The notes beneath the pieces were generated by a model. The model made no database searches and had not been told where the DNA came from. It was given only the letters and a program-made list of their open reading frames with translations. The position numbers and the translations under genes are program-made. Shown piece by piece: positions 41,442 through 49,062 of a stretch of 64,000 nucleotides of DNA; positions within the stretch are counted from its first letter, which is position 1, and each line of letters starts with the position of its first letter. Origin of the DNA: Chryseobacterium koreense CCUG 49689 (GTDB lineage: Bacteria; Bacteroidota; Bacteroidia; Flavobacteriales; Weeksellaceae); contig NZ_LFNG01000013.1 of the NCBI RefSeq assembly GCF_001045435.1, positions 58,511-122,510 on the forward strand, read 5' to 3'.

Positions 41442-42530
41442 ATGAAATCTAAAATATTATTTGCATTCGTGGCTTTCACCCTGATTGCATGCGGAAAAAC
41501 CGAAATAAGAAAAGAAGAAGAGCAAAGTGAAAAAGCATTCGTGATCAGCAATACCATGATGAAAACGATGACACTGGCAGAAGTGCAAAAAGAATACATC
41601 AGTGATGAAACACGCTTCTTCGGGAAAATTGGTGCAGACAGAAATCAATACATCGACATTTTTCCTTTAGTGGGAGGAAACGTGATTTCCGTAAACGCTG
41701 AATTGGGCGATTATGTAAAAAAGGGACAAGTCTTGGCAACAATTCGATCTACCGAAGTTGCAGGTTTTCAGAGGGATTTGAGCACGGCAAAGACGGAACT
41801 CGCAGTTGCTGAAAACAATCTCCGTGTCGCAAAGGAAATGTATGAAGGGAAGCTTAGCACAGAAAAAGATGTGATCGAGGCGAAAAGCCAGGTTTCAAAA
41901 GCACAGGACGAGCTGAGAAGATCGCAGCAGGTAAGCCAGATTTATAGCGTGAAAAACGGGAATATCTATGCTGTCACTTCGCCGATCAGCGGATATATCG
42001 TGCAGAAAAACATCAACAAAGACATGCAGCTGAGAAGCGACCGAACTGACAATATTTTCGATGTGGCGAATACCTCCAAAGTTTGGGCCATCGTGAATGT
42101 GAATGAAAGCGATATCAACAAAATTGCCATCGGAATGAAAGCGGAAGTTTCCACACTGATTAATCCTGAAAAAATCTATTACGGAAAAATCGATAAAATC
42201 TTTAAAATCATCGATCCGGAAACCAATTCAATGCAGGCAAGAGTGGTTTTGGATAATGCGGACGGAACATTGATTCCCGAAAGCAAGGCGACCATCAAAG
42301 TAGTAAGCACCGAAAATAACACCGCAGTATCCATCCCTACCAAAGCCATGATTTTCGACGATAACAAATATTTCGTAGTCGTTTTCAAATCCCAAAACAA
42401 CATCAAAGTTCAAGAGGTAAAAGTCCTGAAACAAAACGATAACAAAACCTTTATCTCTGAAGGTTTAAGTGCGGGAGACAAAATTGTCACCACCAACCAA
42501 TTGCTTTTGTACAGAAGTTTGAGCGAATAA
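41442..42530 (+). CDS. czcB: RND periplasmic adaptor (membrane fusion protein, CzcB-like)
   Basis: A 362-residue lipoprotein adaptor with signal MKSKILFAFVAFTLIAC and lipid Cys17. It has the biotinyl-lipoyl-like half (VGGNVISVNAELGDYVKKGQVLATIRSTEVAG), a coiled hairpin (LSTAKTELAVAENNLRVAKEMYEGKLSTEKDVIEAKSQVSKAQDELRR), the returning lipoyl half (VTSPISGYIVQKNI) and beta-barrel (VWAIVNVNESDINKIAIGMKAEV). It bridges the inner-membrane pump and the TolC-type channel. The start is 7 bases after the czcC stop. No histidine-rich metal-binding N-terminus is present. Confidence 0.92.
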   Translation: MKSKILFAFVAFTLIACGKTEIRKEEEQSEKAFVISNTMMKTMTLAEVQKEYISDETRFFGKIGADRNQYIDIFPLVGGNVISVNAELGDYVKKGQVLATIRSTEVAGFQRDLSTAKTELAVAENNLRVAKEMYEGKLSTEKDVIEAKSQVSKAQDELRRSQQVSQIYSVKNGNIYAVTSPISGYIVQKNINKDMQLRSDRTDNIFDVANTSKVWAIVNVNESDINKIAIGMKAEVSTLINPEKIYYGKIDKIFKIIDPETNSMQARVVLDNADGTLIPESKATIKVVSTENNTAVSIPTKAMIFDDNKYFVVVFKSQNNIKVQEVKVLKQNDNKTFISEGLSAGDKIVTTNQLLLYRSLSE

Positions 42531-42637
42531 TCCTTTTGCCGATGAGGCGCATCGATTCGCTGTCAGATTGATTCACAATGGATGTATTCAACCCAGATTC
42601 AAACATCTCCTAACTCGAAAAACCTATCTCCAATCAA

Positions 42638-45600
42638 ATGAACAAGTTCATCAAAAATATCATCGCTTTTTCCATTAAAAACAAGGCGTTTACCTTTGTC
42701 TGGGTCGGGATTTTGGCGATCGCCGGTTTCATCAGTTTTAAGAATATGCCGATTGAGGCATTTCCAGATGTGACCAATACCCAAATTGTGATTATTACCC
42801 AGTGGAATGGAAGAAGTGCCGAAGAAGTGGAGCGTTTCGTGACCACACCGATTGAACTTTCGATGAGTTCGGTCCAGAAAAAAACCAGTGTGCGAAGTAC
42901 CACGATGTTCGGACTTTCCATCATTAAAATTATCTTTGAAGACGGCGTGGACGATGCCTTCGCAAGACAGCAAGTGAACAACCAGTTGCGAACCGTTAAT
43001 TTACCAGATGGCACTTCCCCGGAAGTTCAGCCTCCATATGGACCAACTGGCGAAATCTACCGGTATGTCCTGAAAAGCTCTAAAAAAGATTCCCGCGAAT
43101 TGCTCACCTTGCAGACCTGGGTGGTTGATCGCGCACTGCGTGGAATTCCGGGAGTTGCAGACATCAATGTTTTTGGTGGCCAGCAAAAAATCTTTGAATT
43201 AAGCATCGATCCCAGAAAACTGGACCAATTCGGTTTGACGACTTCCCAGGTTTATGATGCGGTCTCAAAAAGCAATTTAAATGTAGGTGGAGACTTGATT
43301 GAAAAAAGCGGCCAAAGCTATGTGGTTCGCGGAATTGGTTTGCTGAAATCCATTCAGGATATTGAAAATGTCACCATCCGGAATGACCATGGAAATCCGA
43401 TTTTGGTCAAAAATGTGGCATCCGTTCAGGAAGGATCCCTGCCGAGAGTGGGGCAAGCCGGCTACAATGATAAAGACGATGTGGTAGCAGGAACCATCGT
43501 GATGAGGAAAGGCGAAAATCCGGTAGAAGTCCTGGAACTGGTAAAGGCAAAAATTGACGAACTCAACAACAAGATTTTACCGAAAGACGTAAAACTCGAA
43601 ACGTTCTATAACCGGGAAAACCTGATGGATTTCACCACGCACACCATCATGCATAATTTGATCGAAGGAATTATTTTTGTGACGGTGATCGTGTTTCTCT
43701 TTATGGCGGATTGGCGCACCACGCTTATCGTTTCGATTATCATTCCGCTTTCACTGCTTTTTGCTTTTTTAAGTTTAAAAATGATGGGAATGAGTGCGAA
43801 TCTGCTTTCACTCGGTGCGGTAGATTTCGGTATTATCATTGACGGAGCGGTGGTCATGGTAGAGGGAATTTTCGTCATGCTTGATCACAAAGCGAAAAAA
43901 TATGGAATGGAGCGCTTCAACAAACTGGCGAAAGGAGGCTGGATCAAAAACACCGGAATAGGATTGGGCAAAGCAATTTTCTTTTCGAAATTAATCATCA
44001 TCACCTCGCTGATTCCCATCTTTTCTTTTCAAAAAGTGGAAGGTAAAATGTTTTCGCCGCTCGCTTTCACATTGGGATTCGCACTTTTGGGAGCGCTGCT
44101 TTTCACCCTGACTTTGGTTCCGGTTCTCTCCCACCTTTTGCTGAACAAAAATGTGCGAGAGAAGCACAATCCGTTTGTACTGTTTTGGGAGAGGATCGTG
44201 GAAAAAGGTTTTACCGTGACCTTTAAACATAAAAAACTGAGTTTGATCATTGCATCTGCTTTTTTAGGCATCACATTATTTTCCGGTAAATTTCTGGGTA
44301 CGGAATTCCTGCCGCCGCTCAACGAGGGCGCACTTTGGGTCACTGCCGAAATGCCCATGAGCACCAGTTTGAATCAATCGCTGCAAACCACAGATAAACT
44401 GAAAAAAGCGATCATGTCATTTCCGGAAGTAACTGGAGTTTTGGCGCAAACCGGACGCAGCAATGACGGAACAGACCCGAATGGATTTGGATTCGTGCAG
44501 TTTGGCGTGAATTTGAAACCCAAAGAGAAATGGACCCGAAAAATAACCATGGATGAACTGATCGAAGAAATTGACACGAAATTAAAAGAATATCAAGGAA
44601 TTACCTATAATTATTCGCAACCCATTTCTGATAATGTGGCAGAAGCGGTAGCCGGTTTTAAGGCAGAAAACGGCGTGAAAATTTACGGAGACAATCTCAA
44701 TACCTTAGATAAATATGCGAAACAGGTGCTCAGTGTCATCAAAAATGTAGAGGGAGTGAAAGAGCCCGGAATCATTAAAAACATCGGTCAACCGGAGGTG
44801 AGCGTGGTTTTGGATCGGAATAAAATGGCGATGTATGGAGTCGCACTTTCTGATGCGCAATCCGTTTTGGAAACGGCTTTCGGTGGGGTCACCGCCTCGG
44901 AACTTTTTGATGGTGAAAGGAAATTCGACATCAGAATCCGATATGCCAAAGAATACCGAAAAGACGAAACCGATATTGCCCAACTGATGGTTCCGACGCA
45001 GGCCGGAACATTGATTCCACTAAAGGAGATTTCAGAAATCCATTCAGATAATGGTGCCGCGTTTATTTATCGAGACAATATCAAAAGGTATATTGGAATA
45101 AAGTTTTCTGTCAGAGACCGGGATTTGGGAAGCACAATCGCTGAAGCCCAAAAAAAAGTGGCTCAAATCAAGCTTCCCGAAGGTTACACTGTGGGATGGA
45201 CCGGCCAGTTCGAAAATCAGGAACGGGCAACAAAACGTCTTGGACAGGTAGTACCGATCAGTTTGCTGATGATTTTCTTCCTATTATTCATCCTTTTTGG
45301 AAACTTGAAAGATTCACTTTTGGTTTTGGCCAATGTGCCTTTCGCCTTAATTGGCGGAATTATAGCGCTGCATCTCACCCGGATTAATTTCGGGATTTCA
45401 GCGGGAGTCGGCTTCATTGCGCTTTTTGGGATCTGTATCCAGAATGGGGTGATCCTGATTTCCGAATTCCACCAAAACATCAAATCGGGAATGGATGTTG
45501 CCGCCGGAATCCTGGAAGGCGTGAAAGTAAGAACCCGACCAGTTGTAATGACCGCTTTGATGGCTTCGATCGGATTGATGCCCGCAGCACTTTCTACCGG

Positions 45601-45745
45601 AATCGGTTCCGAATCTCAGAAACCTTTGGCTATAGTTATTATAGGAGGTTTGGTGACGGCAACTGTTTTGACGTTGCTGATTTTTCCAATTATTTTCTGG
45701 ATTTTCAACAGAACGAAAAAGACGGAGATTTTTGTCAATGACTAA
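42638..45745 (+). CDS. czcA: Heavy-metal efflux RND transporter (CzcA/CusA family)
   Basis: A 1035-residue inner-membrane antiporter of the HME-RND group. It has the usual twelve helices and two periplasmic loops, with start MNKFIKNIIAFSIKNKAFTFVWVGIL and PIEAFPDVTNTQIVI. The proton-relay helix reads LGAVDFGIIIDGAVVMVEG (near residue 395-412), which matches the CzcA-type DFGxxxDGAVVMVE signature for divalent ions such as Co, Zn and Cd. The final residue is Gly where CzcA often has Asn. It follows czcB after 107 bases without a clear terminator, so it is probably in the same operon but may have extra control. Which metal is exported is inferred. Confidence 0.93.
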   Translation: MNKFIKNIIAFSIKNKAFTFVWVGILAIAGFISFKNMPIEAFPDVTNTQIVIITQWNGRSAEEVERFVTTPIELSMSSVQKKTSVRSTTMFGLSIIKIIFEDGVDDAFARQQVNNQLRTVNLPDGTSPEVQPPYGPTGEIYRYVLKSSKKDSRELLTLQTWVVDRALRGIPGVADINVFGGQQKIFELSIDPRKLDQFGLTTSQVYDAVSKSNLNVGGDLIEKSGQSYVVRGIGLLKSIQDIENVTIRNDHGNPILVKNVASVQEGSLPRVGQAGYNDKDDVVAGTIVMRKGENPVEVLELVKAKIDELNNKILPKDVKLETFYNRENLMDFTTHTIMHNLIEGIIFVTVIVFLFMADWRTTLIVSIIIPLSLLFAFLSLKMMGMSANLLSLGAVDFGIIIDGAVVMVEGIFVMLDHKAKKYGMERFNKLAKGGWIKNTGIGLGKAIFFSKLIIITSLIPIFSFQKVEGKMFSPLAFTLGFALLGALLFTLTLVPVLSHLLLNKNVREKHNPFVLFWERIVEKGFTVTFKHKKLSLIIASAFLGITLFSGKFLGTEFLPPLNEGALWVTAEMPMSTSLNQSLQTTDKLKKAIMSFPEVTGVLAQTGRSNDGTDPNGFGFVQFGVNLKPKEKWTRKITMDELIEEIDTKLKEYQGITYNYSQPISDNVAEAVAGFKAENGVKIYGDNLNTLDKYAKQVLSVIKNVEGVKEPGIIKNIGQPEVSVVLDRNKMAMYGVALSDAQSVLETAFGGVTASELFDGERKFDIRIRYAKEYRKDETDIAQLMVPTQAGTLIPLKEISEIHSDNGAAFIYRDNIKRYIGIKFSVRDRDLGSTIAEAQKKVAQIKLPEGYTVGWTGQFENQERATKRLGQVVPISLLMIFFLLFILFGNLKDSLLVLANVPFALIGGIIALHLTRINFGISAGVGFIALFGICIQNGVILISEFHQNIKSGMDVAAGILEGVKVRTRPVVMTALMASIGLMPAALSTGIGSESQKPLAIVIIGGLVTATVLTLLIFPIIFWIFNRTKKTEIFVND

Positions 45746-45904
45746 TGAGGTGCCAATCTGCATAAATGGATTTCATACTTCAAGTGATGGAGGTTGTTCA
45801 ATATCTCCCCTAAACTTCAGTGAAATTCCTTGGTGATCATTGTTCTGTCCAGCCTTGATGGCATAAAAAAGGGAGTTTTTAGCTATTGGTCGTATTTGCA
45901 TCAT

Positions 45905-46555
45905 CTATCTTGGTTCTCTTTTTTTGGGAGCTCCAAAATGCAGCAGATCTCCCGCCACTTTGATTGTGAATTCCTCTTCGGGATATTTTTGATAAAGAAA
46001 TTCCCGGGTATATTTCACGGCGGTTTTCTTCAAACGTTGAGGGAAATCGTCGTTTTTTCTTTGCAGATAGTTTTGGATTAGGGATTCTTTTTTTGCATGG
46101 AGCATTTGCTTTCGGAGAAATTTGGATTCCAAAATTTTCTGTTTTTTAAAATCAACAATCTCCTTTACGAAAAACGCTATTTCTTCTCTATTTTTTTTAA
46201 GGTCGCTCTCCCAAAATCTTAAGACGGTCCATCCTTCGTCTCGAAGTTTTTCGTTCACTTTAAAATCTCTCTCCATGTTCCTTTCAATCTTTTCAAACCA
46301 GAAAGCTGCATTTGCCCCGAGTTTCCTCCTGCGGTTTTCCCAATCTTTTCCATGCCAGAAATCGCCGTCAGCAAAAATGGCGACTTTATATTTGGTGATG
46401 GTGAAATCCGGAGTTCCATGCACTTTTTTGTTGTTTTTCCTATACCTTAAACCTTTCGCAAAAAGCGCCTTCCCCAAAAGAATCTCGATCTTGGTTCCTT
46501 TGGATTTGTTGGCCTGCATGCTTTTTCGGCGTTGCTCGGGGGTGAGTTTGTCCAT
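45905..46555 (-). CDS. vsr: Very short patch repair endonuclease (Vsr), orphan
   Basis: A 216-residue protein with the Vsr nuclease core: LTPEQRRKSMQANKSKGTKIEILLGKALFAKGLRYRKN, catalytic Asp50 in HGTPDFTITKYKVAIFADGDFWHG, and RNMERDFKVNEKLRDEGWTVLRFWESDL. Vsr nicks at T:G mismatches formed by deamination of 5-methylcytosine in Dcm-type sites. The zinc-ligand cysteines of the E. coli enzyme are replaced here (CFWH becomes DFWH and WEC becomes WES), as in other non-zinc Vsr homologues. About 80 extra basic residues follow the core. No cytosine methyltransferase is nearby, so its partner is elsewhere or absent. Confidence 0.88.
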   Translation of the reverse strand: MDKLTPEQRRKSMQANKSKGTKIEILLGKALFAKGLRYRKNNKKVHGTPDFTITKYKVAIFADGDFWHGKDWENRRRKLGANAAFWFEKIERNMERDFKVNEKLRDEGWTVLRFWESDLKKNREEIAFFVKEIVDFKKQKILESKFLRKQMLHAKKESLIQNYLQRKNDDFPQRLKKTAVKYTREFLYQKYPEEEFTIKVAGDLLHFGAPKKREPR

Positions 46556-46684
46556 GAGTTGACCTGATTACTAGGATAAAGGTAGCACAATGCGGATGAT
46601 GTAGGAAAACCATCGATAAAAAAAACGCTTATTTAAAATTTTCATAAAAGAGATCTCTGGAACTAAATTTACAATAAAATTCCA

Positions 46685-46692
46685 TAAATTTG
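46685..46692 (+). promoter_or_regulatory. -7 element, distal tuf promoter P1
   Basis: TAAATTTG about 150 bases before tuf. It is followed at 46706-46721 by the inverted repeat gcacaac-ag-gttgtgc. Confidence 0.4.
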
Positions 46693-46770
46693 CATTCCGG
46701 TTTTTGCACAACAGGTTGTGCTGTAACTTAATGAGATTGAATATTAAAAACTTTTTTTAATAAAATGGTT

Positions 46771-46798
46771 TTTGATTTTCAAAAATTCACTATATTTG
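46771..46798 (+). promoter_or_regulatory. Proximal tuf promoter P2
   Basis: TTTG (46771-46774), a 16-base spacer and TATATTTG (46791-46798), then a 44-base AT-rich leader to the tuf ATG. Confidence 0.65.
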
Positions 46799-46842
46799 CA
46801 AACCGAAAAATTAAATAATTAATTAAATAAATAATTTGAATC

Positions 46843-48030
46843 ATGGCAAAGGAAACGTTTAATCGTAACAAACCGCACTTGAACATTGGTACCATCGGTC
46901 ACGTTGACCATGGTAAAACTACACTTACTGCTGCTATCAGTAAAGTATTATCTGATAAAGGTCTTGCTGAAAAAAGAGATTTCTCTGCAATTGACTCTGC
47001 ACCAGAAGAAAAAGAAAGAGGTATCACTATTAATACTTCACACATCGAATACGAAACAGAAAAAAGACACTATGCTCACGTTGACTGTCCTGGTCACGCC
47101 GACTATGTAAAAAACATGGTAACTGGTGCTGCTCAGATGGACGGAGCGATCCTTGTGTGCGCTGCTACAGACGGACCAATGCCTCAAACAAGAGAGCACA
47201 TCCTTCTTTGCCGCCAGGTAAACGTACCTAGAATCGTTGTTTTCATGAACAAAGTTGACATGGTAGATGATCCAGAATTGCTAGAGCTTGTAGAGCTTGA
47301 ATTGAGAGATCTTCTTTCTTCTTATGAATATGACGGTGACAACTCTCCAGTAATCCAAGGTTCAGCTCTTGGTGCGCTTAACGGCGAACCAAAATGGGTT
47401 GCAACTGTTGAAGAACTGATGGATGCTGTTGACACTTGGATCGAGCAGCCGGTAAGAGAGCAAGATAAGCCATTCTTGATGCCGATTGAAGACGTGTTCT
47501 CTATTACTGGTAGAGGCACTGTAGCTACAGGTAGAATCGAAGCGGGTGTTATCAACTCCGGAGATCCTGTTGACATCGTAGGTATGGGTGATGAAAAACT
47601 GACTTCTACTGTAACAGGTGTTGAGATGTTTAGAAAAATCTTGGATAGAGGTGAAGCTGGTGACAACGTAGGTCTATTGTTGAGAGGTATTGAAAAAACC
47701 GACATCAAGAGAGGTATGGTTATCGCTAAGCAAGGTTCTGTGAAGCCACACAAAAAATTCAAAGCAGAGGTTTATATCCTTTCTAAAGAAGAAGGTGGTC
47801 GTCACACTCCATTCCACAACAAATACCGTCCTCAGTTCTATGTAAGAACTACTGACGTAACTGGTGAAATCTTCTTGCCAGAGGGTGTAGAAATGGTAAT
47901 GCCAGGTGACAACTTGACAATCACTGTAGAATTGCTTCAGCCAATCGCTCTTAACGTAGGTCTTAGATTTGCGATCAGAGAAGGAGGTAGAACAGTGGGT
48001 GCAGGTCAGGTAACTGAAATCATCGACTAA
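46843..48030 (+). CDS. tuf: Elongation factor Tu
   Basis: A 395-residue translation GTPase carrying aminoacyl-tRNA to the ribosome. G1 is [10 protein letters not shown], then [25 protein letters not shown] and NKVDMVDD; domains 2 and 3 follow ([32 protein letters not shown]) with the end [10 protein letters not shown]. The codon choice (e.g. repeated ctt, ggt, gtt, aga) is clearly different from neighbouring genes, as expected for a very highly expressed gene. A terminator lies just after the stop, before tRNA-Trp. Confidence 0.99.
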   Translation: MAKETFNRNKPHLNIGTIGHVDHGKTTLTAAISKVLSDKGLAEKRDFSAIDSAPEEKERGITINTSHIEYETEKRHYAHVDCPGHADYVKNMVTGAAQMDGAILVCAATDGPMPQTREHILLCRQVNVPRIVVFMNKVDMVDDPELLELVELELRDLLSSYEYDGDNSPVIQGSALGALNGEPKWVATVEELMDAVDTWIEQPVREQDKPFLMPIEDVFSITGRGTVATGRIEAGVINSGDPVDIVGMGDEKLTSTVTGVEMFRKILDRGEAGDNVGLLLRGIEKTDIKRGMVIAKQGSVKPHKKFKAEVYILSKEEGGRHTPFHNKYRPQFYVRTTDVTGEIFLPEGVEMVMPGDNLTITVELLQPIALNVGLRFAIREGGRTVGAGQVTEIID

Positions 48031-48049
48031 TTTACACCACACATAATAG

Positions 48050-48083
48050 CGTTGTTAGCGCTTGTGCGCTAACAACGTTTTTT
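48050..48083 (+). terminator. Intrinsic terminator of tuf
   Basis: A perfect 12-bp stem (cgttgttagcgc / gcgctaacaacg) with loop ttgt and six T's. It stands only six bases before the tRNA-Trp, so tRNA and secE need read-through or another promoter. Confidence 0.85.
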
Positions 48084-48088
48084 AATCT

Positions 48089-48159
48089 ACGGGCATCGTC
48101 CAATGGTAGGATACCGGTCTCCAAAACCGTTGATCAGGGTTCGAATCCTTGTGCCCGTG
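48089..48159 (+). tRNA. trnW: tRNA-Trp (anticodon CCA)
   Basis: A 71-base tRNA. The acceptor stem pairs ACGGGCA (48089-48095) with TGCCCGT (48152-48158), followed by discriminator G. The D-arm is gtcc-aatggta-ggat, the anticodon CCA is at 48121-48123 in loop ctCCAaa, and the T-loop is ttcgaat. No CCA tail is encoded. Its position between tuf and secE is the normal Bacteroidota order. Confidence 0.95.
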
Positions 48160-48172
48160 CAAAATTGAGATA

Positions 48173-48379
48173 ATGAACAATTTAATCAACTATTTAAAAG
48201 GTTCTTACCACGAATTTATAGATAAGGTAGAGTGGCCAAAATGGTCAGACCTGCAATCCTCAACAATTGTAACCGCTGTGGCCACTGTAATCTTGGCGCT
48301 CTTTACTTTTGGGGTGGATTCCGCGTTTAGCAAGATCATCAATGATATTTTGACCCTCTTCATCAACCTTTTTAATTAA
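48173..48379 (+). CDS. secE: Preprotein translocase subunit SecE
   Basis: A 68-residue single-helix membrane protein that clamps SecY in the translocon. The amphipathic start MNNLINYLKGSYHEFIDKVEWPKWSDLQSSTI is followed by the membrane helix IVTAVATVILALFTFGVDSAF. VEWPKW is the family signature. The ATG at 48173 follows the tRNA-Trp end by 13 bases; upstream codons in the same frame belong to the tRNA and are not used. nusG follows after 14 bases. Confidence 0.95.
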   Translation: MNNLINYLKGSYHEFIDKVEWPKWSDLQSSTIVTAVATVILALFTFGVDSAFSKIINDILTLFINLFN

Positions 48380-48393
48380 AAGTATTTTCCAAA

Positions 48394-48936
48394 ATGAGTG
48401 ACTTGAAGTGGTATGTGCTGAAATCCATCAGTGGACAGGAGAATAAGGTGAAAACTTATATTGAGAACGAAATGAAGCGACTAGGTTTTGAAAATTTCGT
48501 CACTCAGGTGGTCATTCCTATGGAAAAAGTTATCCAGATGAGAAACGGGAAAAAGGTGCCAAAAGAAAAACCTTACTATCCCGGTTACTTAATGGTAGAA
48601 GCAAATTTGGTCGGTGAAATTCCACATATTATCAAAAATATTCCTGGAGTAATTTCATTCCTAAGCTTAACCAAAGGTGGCGATCCGGTTCCAATGAGAA
48701 AATCTGAAGTAAACAGAATGCTCGGAAGAATGGATGAACTTTCAGAATTCGCGGTAGAAACAGCCATTCCATTTGTAGTGGGCGAAAACGTGAAAGTGAT
48801 CGATGGACCTTTCAACGGATTCAACGGAACTATCGAAAAACTGCACGAAGACAAAAAGAAAATCGAAGTGTCGGTAATGATTTTTGGAAGAAAAACGCCG
48901 ATGGAATTAAGCTATATGCAAGTAGAAAAAGTATAA
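48394..48936 (+). CDS. nusG: Transcription termination/antitermination factor NusG
   Basis: A 180-residue factor binding RNA polymerase and linking it to Rho or the ribosome. The NGN domain shows LKWYVLKSISGQENKVKTYIENEMKRLG and KPYYPGYLMVEANL. The C-terminal KOW domain has GENVKVIDGPFNGFNGTIEKLHEDKKKIEV. Length and start fit. It is co-transcribed with secE. A strong terminator follows at once, and the ribosomal protein genes usually found after nusG are absent here. Confidence 0.97.
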   Translation: MSDLKWYVLKSISGQENKVKTYIENEMKRLGFENFVTQVVIPMEKVIQMRNGKKVPKEKPYYPGYLMVEANLVGEIPHIIKNIPGVISFLSLTKGGDPVPMRKSEVNRMLGRMDELSEFAVETAIPFVVGENVKVIDGPFNGFNGTIEKLHEDKKKIEVSVMIFGRKTPMELSYMQVEKV

Positions 48937-48955
48937 GAGACTTTCATTACAAATT

Positions 48956-48988
48956 AAAGACCGTTCAAAAGAGCGGTCTTTTTTTTTG
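48956..48988 (+). terminator. Intrinsic terminator after nusG
   Basis: An 11-bp stem (aaagaccgttc / gagcggtcttt, with one G-T pair), loop aaaa and a run of eight T's. Confidence 0.9.
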
Positions 48989-49039
48989 ACCCAAATAATC
49001 AATTTTTACCATTTTAATGAATTATATTCAAAGAATGTA

Positions 49040-49047
49040 TATATTTG
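49040..49047 (+). promoter_or_regulatory. -7 element of the T9SS lipase-like gene
   Basis: TATATTTG, 15 bases before the ATG at 49063. This supports that start over the TTG at 49045. Confidence 0.5.
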
Positions 49048-49062
49048 AAGAAAATAACTATT

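Noticed and set aside
45746..45904. Possible terminator after czcA (aaaaaagggagttttt near 45.87 kb)
   Set aside because: No stable inverted repeat could be drawn.
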